Made by a program: the position numbers and the translations under genes
Shown here: positions 46,107 through 54,948 of the stretch, piece after piece
How the letters are laid out: each line of letters begins with the position of its first letter
Numbering within the stretch: position 1 is the stretch's first letter
Notes under the pieces: generated by a model
Told to the model about the DNA's origin: nothing
Seen by the model: only the letters and a program-made list of their open reading frames with translations
Database searches by the model: none
Assembly (NCBI RefSeq): GCF_020991375.1
Contig: NZ_JAJLQZ010000012.1
Coordinates: 107,815-171,814 of the forward strand
Length of the DNA: 64,000 nt
Direction: 5' to 3'
Origin: Glycomyces amatae
Lineage (GTDB): Bacteria > Actinomycetota > Actinomycetes > Mycobacteriales > Micromonosporaceae

Positions 46107-47867
46107 TCAGCTCTCGGCCCGGAGGCCCCATTCGGCGATGTTGTAGAGGGCGCGCTGCTGGGAGGCCCAGTTGTCGCGGACGTTGACGAGGTCCTCGCCG
46201 ATCATGACGGCCACCGGGGTGTCCACGGTGGGCAGCACGTAGGCGTCGTCGACGACGCGGGCGACGGCCTCGTTGGCGATCTCGGCGGCCTTCTCGGGGT
46301 CGCTCTCGGAGCCGAGCTCGGCGAGCAGGGCGTCGAGCTCGGGGTCCTCGTTCTGGCCGAAGTTCGTGGACGAGCCCGAGTCCCACCACTGGGTCGCGCT
46401 GGAGACGAACACCGGCTGGGAGGTCCAGCCGTAGTTGATGATGTCGAAGTCGGACCCGGCGAGCGTGGGCCCCAGGTCGGTGACGGGGAACGGCTTGAGC
46501 TCGACCTCGATGCCGAGGCCGTCGAGGTTGAACGCGATGAGGTCGGCCATGGTCTGCCGGTCGTTGCTGCCGTCGGCGTACCGGTAGTCGAGCGCGACCT
46601 TCTCGCCTTCGGGGCTGCGGAGGGTCCCGTCGCCGTCCCACTCGTAGCCGGCCGCCTCGAGCGTGCTGCGGGCCAGCTCGGTGTCGCCGGCGCCCTGGCC
46701 GGTCGTGGTCAGGTGGTCCTCGAAGTCGGCGTCGTCGTTGCGGAAGAGGTGGTTGAGCTTGCGCGCGGCGTCGGACTGGACGTTGGCGTAGGTGCGCGCG
46801 ATGAGCTCCTCGACGTCGATGGCCTGGAACACGGCGGTCCGCAGGGACTTGTCGGCGAGGAACTCGTTCTTGGTGTTGAGGTCGATGTGGCCCCAGCCGG
46901 GTCCGGGCGCGATGTGGAAGGCGATCGACCGCTCGCCGGCGAGCTGGGCGACGTTCTCCGCGCTGACGGCGCTGGGGCTGGCGCCGTCGACGGTGCCCTG
47001 CCGCAGTTCGGTGATGATCGAGTCGACCGAGTCGAAGGACCGGATGGTGACCTTGTCGAGGGTGACCTCGGTGGTGCCGCTCCAGTCGCCGTTGGGCTCG
47101 TAGACGACGTAGTCGCCGGTGTCGGCGGCGGTGACCTTGAACGGGCCGGTGGACCAGGTGGGGACGGTCTTGGAGAAGTGGGTCTCGGCCGCGGCCATGG
47201 CCGCGGGGTCGTTCCTCCAGTCGAAGCCGGCCGCTTCGGCGATGTGCGCCGGGTTGGACAGGACCGGCTCGTACTTCCATTCGGAGGAGGAGTAGCCGTC
47301 CTCGTAGGTGACGACGATCTTGTCGGCGCCGGAGCCCTCCTCGATGGAGGCGACCTGGGCGGCGGTGGCGGCCGCGGGGGTGCAGCCCTGGCAGAGCGCC
47401 TCGCTGCCGGAGCGGGCGTACCAGTTGTAGACGAAGTCGTCGACGTCGATCGCGGTGCCGTCGCCCCAGTTGGCGCCGGGTTCGAGGGTGTACTCGACCT
47501 GCATGGGGCTCTCGTTGACGAGCCGGGGCTCCTCGGCGAAGACGCCGCGGTTGAGCATGAACTCGCCGTTCTGGTCGAACTGGCCGACCGCGGGCCAGTA
47601 GGGGGCGGTGACCTGGAGCGTGTACGTGGTGTACTCGGCGCTGGTGTTCGGGTTCCAGCCGGTCCAGGAGCCGTCCATGCCCCAGGTGATCTCGCCGCCG
47701 TCGGCACGTTCGCCGGAGTTGCAGGCGACCGGGTCGGTCGTGCACTCCTGGAAGCCGGGGCTGCCCGGCTCGTCGCCCGTCCCGCAGGCGGTGGTCCCGC
47801 CGGCGACCATGACCAGGGCCGCGCCCACGCCGATCGCGGCGGCCGCCGGTCGTCTGCCTTGCAACAT
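46107..47867 (-). CDS. Peptide ABC transporter substrate-binding lipoprotein (copy 5)
   Basis: 586 residues from the ATG at 47867, chosen because GAGGAG lies 4-5 nt upstream. Signal MLQGRRPAAAAIGVGAALVMVAGGTTAC (Cys28). Family-5 core ITWGMDGSWTGWNPNTSAEYTT, cysteine pair LCQGC, DNWASQQRALYNIAEWG near the C-terminus. That last segment is also present in copy 1 (DNWASQQRAAYNIAEWG), so copies 1 and 5 are sister paralogues flanking copies 2-4. Upstream is a dense GCGAA/TTCGC array. Confidence 0.93.
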   Translation of the reverse strand: MLQGRRPAAAAIGVGAALVMVAGGTTACGTGDEPGSPGFQECTTDPVACNSGERADGGEITWGMDGSWTGWNPNTSAEYTTYTLQVTAPYWPAVGQFDQNGEFMLNRGVFAEEPRLVNESPMQVEYTLEPGANWGDGTAIDVDDFVYNWYARSGSEALCQGCTPAAATAAQVASIEEGSGADKIVVTYEDGYSSSEWKYEPVLSNPAHIAEAAGFDWRNDPAAMAAAETHFSKTVPTWSTGPFKVTAADTGDYVVYEPNGDWSGTTEVTLDKVTIRSFDSVDSIITELRQGTVDGASPSAVSAENVAQLAGERSIAFHIAPGPGWGHIDLNTKNEFLADKSLRTAVFQAIDVEELIARTYANVQSDAARKLNHLFRNDDADFEDHLTTTGQGAGDTELARSTLEAAGYEWDGDGTLRSPEGEKVALDYRYADGSNDRQTMADLIAFNLDGLGIEVELKPFPVTDLGPTLAGSDFDIINYGWTSQPVFVSSATQWWDSGSSTNFGQNEDPELDALLAELGSESDPEKAAEIANEAVARVVDDAYVLPTVDTPVAVMIGEDLVNVRDNWASQQRALYNIAEWGLRAES

Positions 47868-48209
47868 CGTTCTCCTCATGATTCGCGCGGTGCAAACGTT
47901 TCGCGAGGCTCGGCGCGAAGGGTTCGCGGAGCGCTGCGCGAAATGATTCGCATGGCTCTGAGCGAATATGAGCATGTGATGCCAACACGCCCGAACTGTC
48001 CTCATTGACCGTCCACAGGGCACGGATGTGGCATATGGGGCGGATGTTCCCGCTGGTAGCGGGTGGATTGCGGATGTTCCGTAAGGGAAGTATGCGATTC
48101 CGGGCGTTCGCCGACATTCTCGACGTTCACCTCGGTGTTCGAAATTCGTGATCGAATCGATATGAAAACGGAGGAAAGGCGCCCTAGAGGCCCGGTCCCC
48201 GCCGCCGGT
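47868..48209. promoter_or_regulatory. GCGAA/TTCGC half-site array upstream of copy 5
   Basis: Seven half-sites (GCGAA or its complement) occur at 47881, 47899, 47915, 47923, 47938, 47946 and 47962. Two of the resulting pairs are GCGAA-3 nt-TTCGC palindromes (47915-47927, 47938-47951 region), centred about 23 bp apart. A LacI-like CAAACGTTTC lies at 47893-47902. The array directly abuts the start region of copy 5. The remaining sequence to 48209 holds no gene. Confidence 0.6.
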
Positions 48210-50318
48210 TCACTCCCCCAGCTCGTGCGGGAGCGGGCGGGCGTGGACGAGGGTGAGGCCCGAGACGGCGCGGGTGAGGGCGACGTACAGGTGGCGCAGG
48301 CCGACCCGGTCGACCGCGGCGCCGCCGCCGGACGTGCCGTCGGCCGCGGTGGCAGGGGCCTCGACGATCTCGGCGGGCTCGACGACCACCACGTGGTCGA
48401 ACTCGAGGCCCTTGGCGAGGCTCGCGGCGACCACCTCGACGCGGTCGGTCCCCTCGAAGCGCTCGCGCAGCGCGTCGGCGCGGCCGTCGGCGGCGATGAC
48501 GCCCACCAGGCCCTCCTCGGCGAGGGCCCGGTCGACCGCCGCGGCGGTGCCCGCGGCGAGGTCGGCGGCCTCGACCCGGTCGAGGGAGCCGTCGGAGCGG
48601 AGGGAGCGGGCGGGGGCGACGTCGACGCCGAGATGGGGCAGGAGCCGGTTGGCGAGCCCGATGATGACCGCCGGGACGCGGAAGCCGGTGGTCAGCTCGG
48701 TGTACTCGACAGAACCGTTTTCAAGAGCGGTGCCGCCTTCGAGGGGGGTCCTCCCGGTCGAGGTGTCCTTCCCGAGGTGGCGCATCTGGTCGGTCCAGGA
48801 GGCGGCGGCCCACGGGGTGGTGCCCTGGGCGAGGTCGCCGAGGACGGTCACCGAGCCCTTGCCGGAGCGGCGGGCGATGGCGCGGCACTGCATCGGGGAG
48901 AGGTCCTGGGCCTCGTCGATGACGATGTGGCCGAAGGAGGCCGAGGGGTCGCGCAGTTTCAGGTGGGACTCGACCTCGTCGGTGATGAGCAGGTCGGCGG
49001 CGGTGGGCTTCGCGGGCTTCCCGGTCAGCAGCGCGGCCTCGTCCTCCGACAGGATGCCCCTGGTGGCGTCGGCGCGGAAGGCCGCGTCGCTGTAGAGCTT
49101 CTTCATGACGGTCTTGGCGTTGAGCTTGGGCCACACGCGGTCGAGGAAGCCACGGACGGCCGGGGTGCGCTTGATCGCGGTGGCCCACTTGTTGTCCGGG
49201 GAGTGCCCCGAGCGGATCTCGGCCTGGCGGCGGACGCCTTGGACGATGGCGTCCTCGACCGCTTTGCGACCGGCCGTGTAGGTGCGGGTGTGCTTGCGGG
49301 CGTTGGCGACCGCGTCGTCGAGGTAGGCGAGGCCGAGCCGCCAGCGCCAGCCGCCGTCGGCGATGAGCAGCCCTTCCTCGGCGGTGACGCCCGCCGCGGC
49401 AGCCGTGCCGACGTGGCCCCAGACGGCCCGCTCGCAGACGTCGGCGATGCGGGCGTCGTGCTTGAGCAGGGCGGCCTCGTGGGAGTCGGCGGCGGTGGCG
49501 GTGTGGGCGCCGGTGAGCTGGTGGACGGTGACCTGCCAGACGGAGGTCTCGCCGAGGGTGGGGAGGACGTTGGCGATGTAGTTGAGGAAGCCCTCGTTGG
49601 GGCCGACGACGAGGACGCCGGACTTGTCGAGCTTCTCGGTGTAGTTGTAGAGGAGCCAGGCGGCCCGGTGGAGGCCGACGGCGGTCTTGCCGGTGCCGGG
49701 GGCGCCCTGCACGCAGAGGTTGGCGGCGGCACCGCGGCGGATGAGCTCGTCCTGCTCGGGCTGGATGGTGGCGGCGATGTCGCGCATGGGCCCGGTGCGG
49801 GGGCGCTCGATCTCGGCGGTGAGGATGTCGGAGCCGAAGTCCTCGCCGGCGAGGAGGTCCTCGTCCTCGAAGCCGGTGATGCGGGCGCCCTGGAAGCCGA
49901 AGCGGCGGCGCCTGGCGACGTCGCGCCGGTCGTGCGGGGAGGCCCGGTAGTACTGCTCGGAGAGCGGTGCGCGCCAGTCGAGGACGAGGGGATCGCCCCG
50001 CTCGTCGCGGATGTGGCGGCGGCCGATGTGGAAGTCCTCGCCGTCGTCCATCCAGATGCGGCCGAAGAACAGGGCGATGTCGCGGTCGGTGAGGTCGGCC
50101 AGGCGCGGCACGGTGTAGTTGGCCATGACCCAGCCGAAGTGCTGGTCGATGCCGACGTCGCCGATGCCGAGGTTCCTGCCCGACTCGTCGAGCTCCCCGG
50201 CGTAGGTGCGGTGGATGGCGAGCGTGGTCTCGCGCATGGCGGCCATGTGGCGGCGGGCCCGCTCGTGGTGGTCCTTCTCGGCTTGGAGTTCGGCTTCGGC
50301 GGTGCTGTCGGCGGGCAC
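48210..50318 (-). CDS. HelD/HelR-type RNA polymerase-associated ATPase
   Basis: 702-residue UvrD-like superfamily-1 protein, not a classical helicase. An N-terminal coiled coil (about 8-35, ELQAEKDHHERARRHMAAMRE) would reach into RNA polymerase. Walker A is QGAPGTGKT (204-212). Motif II is IVIDEAQDLSPMQCRAI, motif V AASLAKGLEFDHVVVVEP and motif VI HLYVALTRAVSGL. Family members release stalled RNA polymerase; actinomycete HelR variants protect it from rifamycins. GTG start with GGGAGAG upstream. No rifamycin-associated palindrome was found upstream. Monocistronic. Confidence 0.88.
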   Translation of the reverse strand: MPADSTAEAELQAEKDHHERARRHMAAMRETTLAIHRTYAGELDESGRNLGIGDVGIDQHFGWVMANYTVPRLADLTDRDIALFFGRIWMDDGEDFHIGRRHIRDERGDPLVLDWRAPLSEQYYRASPHDRRDVARRRRFGFQGARITGFEDEDLLAGEDFGSDILTAEIERPRTGPMRDIAATIQPEQDELIRRGAAANLCVQGAPGTGKTAVGLHRAAWLLYNYTEKLDKSGVLVVGPNEGFLNYIANVLPTLGETSVWQVTVHQLTGAHTATAADSHEAALLKHDARIADVCERAVWGHVGTAAAAGVTAEEGLLIADGGWRWRLGLAYLDDAVANARKHTRTYTAGRKAVEDAIVQGVRRQAEIRSGHSPDNKWATAIKRTPAVRGFLDRVWPKLNAKTVMKKLYSDAAFRADATRGILSEDEAALLTGKPAKPTAADLLITDEVESHLKLRDPSASFGHIVIDEAQDLSPMQCRAIARRSGKGSVTVLGDLAQGTTPWAAASWTDQMRHLGKDTSTGRTPLEGGTALENGSVEYTELTTGFRVPAVIIGLANRLLPHLGVDVAPARSLRSDGSLDRVEAADLAAGTAAAVDRALAEEGLVGVIAADGRADALRERFEGTDRVEVVAASLAKGLEFDHVVVVEPAEIVEAPATAADGTSGGGAAVDRVGLRHLYVALTRAVSGLTLVHARPLPHELGE

Positions 50319-50543
50319 AGTGCTCTCCCGGTGGATCGGTGCAGGAAGCGGGCGAGCCGTCGAGCGTACGCGGAGCGGGCCCGCGGAGGCAACCGAATTA
50401 CCGCGGGGGCGCCGCCGTCGCGGGGGTGTGGCCGGAGCGGTGGATCAGGCGCCGCTTCCTGCTCTGCGGCCTCGCGGATGCGGCGGGTCACCGCACGGCC
50501 GGGGGCTTGACGTCACGCCCCGCCGAGATCTCGATGCGGCGGA

Positions 50544-51107
50544 CTATCGCACGGCCAGGGGCTTGACGTCGATGAGGAGGCCGTCGTCGCGGTGGAGGAC
50601 CCAGCCGGCGCCGGGGCGCAGCGCCGCGGGGTCGTCGGGGCCGAGCGGGATCGGGTGCTCGTAGCGGGAGAGGTCGTGGCCGTCGCAGGCGGCGACGGCG
50701 ACCAGGAGGGCGGCGAGCACGGCGCTCTCGGCGCAGACGACGGTGGTGCGGCGCGGGTCGGGCAGGGCGCGCAGGGCGCGGGCGGCGGTCCAGACGGCCG
50801 CGTGGGCGGGGCCGGGGAGCTTCGGGGCGGCGGCGCCGAGGTCGTCGGCGACGGTGACGCGCAGATCGAGGCGGCCCGCGAGCGGCGCGAGGGTCTCGGC
50901 GCAGCAGGCGCCGGGGCCGGCGAGGAGCTCGGTCGGGTTGTAGAGCTGGAGGAAGTCGGCGAGGGCCCAGGCGCGGCGGGACTGGGCGTCCGTGAGGCGC
51001 GCGCCGGACGGCCGGACAGGCGAGTCGGACGGCCTTGCGTCCGTGGAGGTCTCGGGGACGTGAACGGTTTCGGACACGTGGCGCAGGAGGATGAGCGCGG
51101 ACAGCAT
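50544..51107 (-). CDS. Histidine phosphatase superfamily protein, probably degenerate
   Basis: 188 residues. The N-terminal LILLRHVSETVHVP holds the Arg-His of the superfamily, and a helix-rich middle has ELLAGPGACCAETLAPLAGRLDLRV. The second catalytic His, normally in a VxHG motif, is replaced in TVVCAESAVLAALLVA. Activity is therefore doubtful. Members next to Nudix domains act on nucleotides, but no such partner is adjacent here. The start is set at the ATG giving MLSALILLRH. Confidence 0.65.
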   Translation of the reverse strand: MLSALILLRHVSETVHVPETSTDARPSDSPVRPSGARLTDAQSRRAWALADFLQLYNPTELLAGPGACCAETLAPLAGRLDLRVTVADDLGAAAPKLPGPAHAAVWTAARALRALPDPRRTTVVCAESAVLAALLVAVAACDGHDLSRYEHPIPLGPDDPAALRPGAGWVLHRDDGLLIDVKPLAVR

Positions 51108-51422
51108 CAGCGGCCCCCGTTCGCGAAGGGGCGGTGGGGAGACCGAGTGCGGGCAGCCGGGAGACGCATATTGAAGATGCTTCATCCATAGGTGAACGAC
51201 AAGTGAACCCGGAGTTGGAGCGGAGGTGAACAATCCGCGGCAGACGGGCCCGGGGCTCCGTCCACCGGCTCCGGGCGGACCGCGCGAGCGGCGCCGGACA
51301 CCACCCGCCGAGTCGGAGTCCCGCTGTCCTTCAGAGGGTCGCAGCGTCCGGATGCCCCAGGATCGGGACGGGGCCTGTTCGCGCGATCGCCGCTCAGGAA
51401 CCACCCCGGCCCGGGGCTCGGG
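51108..51422. other. Intergenic region, nothing recognised
   Basis: 315 bp between the phosphatase-like gene and the small acetyltransferase gene, both on the minus strand. No gene, clear terminator or operator is visible. Small GC palindromes near 51405-51420 are weak. Confidence 0.4.
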
Positions 51423-51713
51423 CTACGGCTGGTAGCGGAGGTCCTCGTACTCCTCGTGGCGCTGGATCCAGCGGTCGACGAACGGGCAGGTCGGGTAGGC
51501 CTTGACGCCCTTGGCGCGCAGGTCGTCGAGGGCGTGGCGCACGAGCCGGTCGCCCCAGCCCTTGCCGCGCAGGGACCGGTCGACCTCGGTGTGGGGCAGG
51601 ACCGCGAAGTCCTCGCGGCTCAGGTACTCCAGGTAGCCGAGCACGGTCCCGGACTGGTCCCGCAGCTCGTACCGGTGCTCGTCGACATTCTCGACCACAG
51701 AAAGATCCGCCAT
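51423..51713 (-). CDS. Small GNAT-type acetyltransferase (YjdJ/Gtn-like)
   Basis: 96 residues of the short GNAT_acetyltr_2-like (PF14542) family. LGYLEYLSREDFAVLPHTEVDRSLRGKGWGDRLVRHALDDLRAKGVKAYPTCPFVDRWI includes the R-x-x-G-x-G acetyl-CoA loop (RGKGWG) and the conserved CPF. Substrate unknown. TATGGT exactly six bases before the ATG indicates a leaderless transcript. Confidence 0.88.
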   Translation of the reverse strand: MADLSVVENVDEHRYELRDQSGTVLGYLEYLSREDFAVLPHTEVDRSLRGKGWGDRLVRHALDDLRAKGVKAYPTCPFVDRWIQRHEEYEDLRYQP

Positions 51714-51725
51714 GGCGCAACCATA
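51714..51725 (-). promoter_or_regulatory. Leaderless -10 element of the acetyltransferase gene
   Basis: Minus strand TATGGT, six bases, ATG. No ribosome binding site between them. Confidence 0.6.
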
Positions 51726-51775
51726 TCCAGTCCGGGGCGCCGCCAGCGAGGTTCGGAGTGCGCTCTCGCACACGT

Positions 51776-53257
51776 TCAGGCGGCGCGGGGCGCGCGCGCC
51801 CGGACGCGCCCCGGCAGCGCGGCCGAGACGGCCGCGGCGCCGACGCAGATGAGCGCGGCGGCGTTGAACACGTCTGCGTACTGGGCGGCGAGGGCGGCGC
51901 TCAGGGCCTCCTGGTAGACCGCGAGCCGCTCGGCGTACTGGGACTCCGAGACGCCGAAGGGCAGCGGCGTGTCGAGGTGGGCGGTGGACTCCTGGAAGCG
52001 GTGGAGGCTCCAGGAGGTGAGGGCGGCGACGCCGACGAGCATCCCCATCATGCGGGCGACGACGACCGCCGCCGACGCGGTGCCGTGGCTGCCTTCGGGA
52101 GTGGTGCGCAGGGCCGCCGAGGACAGGGGCGCGATCGTGGCGCCGAGCGCGGCCCCGGCGAGCGCGAGGCCGCCGGGGGCGACCTCGGGCAGGGACCGGG
52201 CGATCCAGACGTAGGCGGCGGCCGCGGCGGCGAAGCCGGCCAGGGCCGGGAGGCGCTCGCCGTAGCGGGAGGCGAGGGCGCCGCCCGCGAGGGCGCCGAC
52301 GGGAAGCCCGGCCAGGAACCACAGGAGCAGGAGCGCGCCGCCGGCCGAGTCGCGGCCGAGGAGGGTCTGGGCGAGCAGCTGCACGTCGACGAGGGTGACC
52401 ATGAGGACCGCGCCCGCGGCGAGGCTCGCGGCGAGCCCGGCCGCGAAGGGCCGCCAGCGGACCCCGGCGGGGTCGAGCAGGCGGACCGGGGAGCGGCGCT
52501 GCTGGAGGGCGAACGCGACGAGCGCGGCGAGACCGGCGGCGATCGCGGCAGGGCCCCAGGAGGGCAGGACCGCGCGTTCGGGGTCGGGGTTGTAGAGGCC
52601 GATGGTGAACAGCCCCAGGGCGGCCGCGAGGAGCAGGCCGCCGACGACGTCGACGCGTCCGGCGTCGCGCCTCGCGGTGCTCGGCGGCAGCGCGTAGTGG
52701 ACGGCCAGGGCCGCGAGCAGCGCCAGCGGGAGGTTGATCCAGAAGATGCCGCGCCAGCCGATGAGGGCCGCGACGCCCGCGCCGAACAGGGGGCCGAGGA
52801 CCGCGCCGAGCTCCTGGGCGGCGCCGACCCAGCCGAGGACGACCGGGCGGCGCTCGGCGGCGAACAGGTCGGCGGCCAGGGCCATGGTCACCGGCAGCAG
52901 GGCGCCGCCCGCGAGGCCCTGGAGGGCGCGCCCGACGACGAGCGGGGCCAGGTCGGTCGCGACGGCGCTGATGATCGAGCCGACCGCGAAGGCGGCCAGG
53001 CAGAGCTGGATGACGGGCTTGCGGCCGAAGCGGTCCGAGAGGCGCCCCAGGAGCGGCATCCCGGCGGTGTAGCCGAGGAGGTAGCCGGTGACGAGGGGCG
53101 TCGCCCGCTCCAGGTGGTTCACGGGGATCTCGAACTCCTGGACCATGTCGACCAGGACCGAGACGAGGACGTAGGCGTCGATCGCGCCGAGGAGGACGGC
53201 GGCGCCCGCGGCGCCGATCGCGAGCCGGCGCCGGGGGGCCGGCTCAGGGGGCTTCAA
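51776..53257 (-). CDS. P55-like MFS (DHA2) transporter
   Basis: 493 residues, about 14 membrane helices. MFS motif A GRLSDRFGRKP between helices 2 and 3, motif C-like GAAQELGAVLGPLFGA, and GWRGIFWINLPLALLA. The gene begins 14 bp inside the end of the lprG-like gene. This pairing is the mycobacterial LprG-Rv1410/P55 arrangement, where the two proteins move triacylglycerides and related lipids to the outer layers and affect drug susceptibility. The cargo in this organism is unknown. Confidence 0.85.
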   Translation of the reverse strand: MKPPEPAPRRRLAIGAAGAAVLLGAIDAYVLVSVLVDMVQEFEIPVNHLERATPLVTGYLLGYTAGMPLLGRLSDRFGRKPVIQLCLAAFAVGSIISAVATDLAPLVVGRALQGLAGGALLPVTMALAADLFAAERRPVVLGWVGAAQELGAVLGPLFGAGVAALIGWRGIFWINLPLALLAALAVHYALPPSTARRDAGRVDVVGGLLLAAALGLFTIGLYNPDPERAVLPSWGPAAIAAGLAALVAFALQQRRSPVRLLDPAGVRWRPFAAGLAASLAAGAVLMVTLVDVQLLAQTLLGRDSAGGALLLLWFLAGLPVGALAGGALASRYGERLPALAGFAAAAAAYVWIARSLPEVAPGGLALAGAALGATIAPLSSAALRTTPEGSHGTASAAVVVARMMGMLVGVAALTSWSLHRFQESTAHLDTPLPFGVSESQYAERLAVYQEALSAALAAQYADVFNAAALICVGAAAVSAALPGRVRARAPRAA

Positions 53258-53894
53258 TCGTCACCTGGTCGTCGAAGTCGGACAGGAGCATCGTGATGAC
53301 CGCGTCGCCTTGGGTGAACTCGGCCTTGACGACGCGGGCGGTCTCCTGGTCGAACCAGACGGTCGCCTCGTTCCAGTTCCCCTCGGCGGGGATGAAGTCG
53401 GCGAACACGCTGGGTTCGAACACGACCGCGTACCGGTAGGTGTCGAAGCCGCTGACCACGTCGGTGTCCTGGGGCTCGGCCGAGTCGACCGCTTCGAGCA
53501 GCGCCGGGATGCCGCGGTCGGGGGCGAGCAGGATCGTCGGGTCGTACGGGAGCATCTCGTCGCCGACGGGGATGCGCTGGTGGCCGCCGGTGGGGCCCTT
53601 GACGTAGGCGTCCGGGCCGAGGATCACGTACTCGACCTCGAGGTCCATGCCGAGGGCGGTGATGGTGCCGGTGCCCTCGGCGGCGGAGTCGGCGGTGACG
53701 ACCCCCTCGGCGGTCTTGACCGACAGGCCCTCCACGTCGCCTTCGACGGCGAGGTCGAAGCGGAGGGACTCGAGTTCGGCCATGGCCTCGGCGGCCTCGG
53801 GGATGACGTCCTCGGCGGGCGGGGTCTCCTCGCCGGAGCAGGCTCCGGCGGCGACGAGGACGAGTGCACTGAGCACCAGGGGCAGCGATCGCAT
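53244..53894 (-). CDS. lprG: LppX/LprAFG-family lipoprotein, LprG-like
   Basis: 216 residues. Lipobox VLVAAGAC (Cys19). Core typical of the family: ESLRFDLAVEGDVEGLSVKTAEGVVT, LGPDAYVKGPTGGHQRIPVGDEMLPYDPTILLAPDRGIPALLEAV, VWFDQETARVVKAEFTQ. These proteins form a half-barrel with a hydrophobic lipid-binding cavity. TAGGAT six bases before the ATG marks a leaderless promoter (53895-53906). Translationally coupled to the MFS gene. Confidence 0.85.
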   Translation of the reverse strand: MRSLPLVLSALVLVAAGACSGEETPPAEDVIPEAAEAMAELESLRFDLAVEGDVEGLSVKTAEGVVTADSAAEGTGTITALGMDLEVEYVILGPDAYVKGPTGGHQRIPVGDEMLPYDPTILLAPDRGIPALLEAVDSAEPQDTDVVSGFDTYRYAVVFEPSVFADFIPAEGNWNEATVWFDQETARVVKAEFTQGDAVITMLLSDFDDQVTIEAP

Positions 53895-53937
53895 GAGGCG
53901 ATCCTATGCCGGGGCCGCGAAGGGGGGTCTGCCGGGG

Positions 53938-54948
53938 TCAGCCGCAGGAGACCGTCGGCCAGTTCCAGTTGCCGTTGGCCATGACGGTGATGCCGAAGTT
54001 GTTGCCGCTGCCGTTCGGCGTGCAGACCATCTGCGTCGCGGTCGGCCAGTTGGCGTTGCAGTTCCAGTAGCTGCTGACGCGCGAGCCGCCCTGGAGGTTC
54101 AGGACGACCCTCCAGTCGCTGGAGCCCGAGACGTTCACGTTGAGGTTGTACCGGTCGCCCCAGCGCTGGCCGGCCGACAGGGCCGCCGTGCAGGCGCCGC
54201 CGCCACCGTCGTCGCCACCGCCGTCGTCGCCTCCGCCGTCGTCACCGCCGCCGGTGCTGCCGACGGTGATGTTGGAGCTGCCGCTGGACTGGTAGCCCTC
54301 GGTGGCCATGACCATGTAGTAGTTGAAGCTGCCGAGGTTCATGCCGGCCCGGGCCCACGCGTCGAAGTGGGCGCCGGTGTCGATGGTGCCGGAACTGCGG
54401 GCGCCCTGGCGGACGCTCCAGTACTGCGCGAACGTCCTGGTGCCCTCCACCGACGGCTTGTCGTAGCGCATGGAGTGCAGGAGGTTGTAAGTGCCGCCGT
54501 TGATGTTGGCCGTGCCGCGGTTCGTAGCGCCACTGCTGGGGTTGTACGGGCCGTGGGATTCGACGATGTAGTACTCCACCAGCGGGTTCGCGGTCCAGCC
54601 GTAGAGGGCGAGGTAGCCGTTGCTGCCGTGGTTGACCCAGCCGTTGTAGTCCACGGTGCGGCGCCCGCCGTTGGCCCAGCCCTTGCCGCCGACCCAGTTG
54701 TTGACGTTGTTCCACTGGGAGCTGTAGTTGCCGCCCGAGCCCAGGGTCATCGAGGCCGCGCCCTGGGTGTCGGTCCAGAACGAGTAGTAGTACCCGTTGT
54801 GGGTGCCCTCCTGGTTCGTGGTGATGGTCTGCTGCGCGTTGGCGGTGCCGGGCGCCAGCAGTCCGGCGCCGGTGAACACCAGGGCGGCGCCGCCGCCGAG
54901 CAGCATGCTCCGGCGGCTGAACGGACCGGACGAATTGTCCTTGGACAT
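53938..54948 (-). CDS. GH11 endo-1,4-beta-xylanase with CBM2
   Basis: 336 residues, secreted xylan hydrolase. Twin-arginine signal ([15 protein letters not shown], cleavage near ANAQ). GH11 jelly-roll about 40-230 with nucleophile Glu125 (PLVEYYIVE) and acid/base Glu217 ([10 protein letters not shown]). A Gly/Asp linker of repeated GGGDD (233-251) follows, then CBM2 at 252-335 with [16 protein letters not shown], aromatic NWPTATQ/NWNWPTV and a Cys252/Cys335-type disulfide. Start chosen for the AGGAGGAAGG ribosome binding site. CGAAA-type palindromes upstream suggest substrate-controlled repression. Confidence 0.95.
   Translation of the reverse strand: MSKDNSSGPFSRRSMLLGGGAALVFTGAGLLAPGTANAQQTITTNQEGTHNGYYYSFWTDTQGAASMTLGSGGNYSSQWNNVNNWVGGKGWANGGRRTVDYNGWVNHGSNGYLALYGWTANPLVEYYIVESHGPYNPSSGATNRGTANINGGTYNLLHSMRYDKPSVEGTRTFAQYWSVRQGARSSGTIDTGAHFDAWARAGMNLGSFNYYMVMATEGYQSSGSSNITVGSTGGGDDGGGDDGGGDDGGGGACTAALSAGQRWGDRYNLNVNVSGSSDWRVVLNLQGGSRVSSYWNCNANWPTATQMVCTPNGSGNNFGITVMANGNWNWPTVSCG

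Noticed and set aside
50319..50420. Rifamycin-associated element upstream of the HelD/HelR gene
   Set aside because: No palindrome of the expected GGGGCTTGC...GCAAG type is present before the GTG start.
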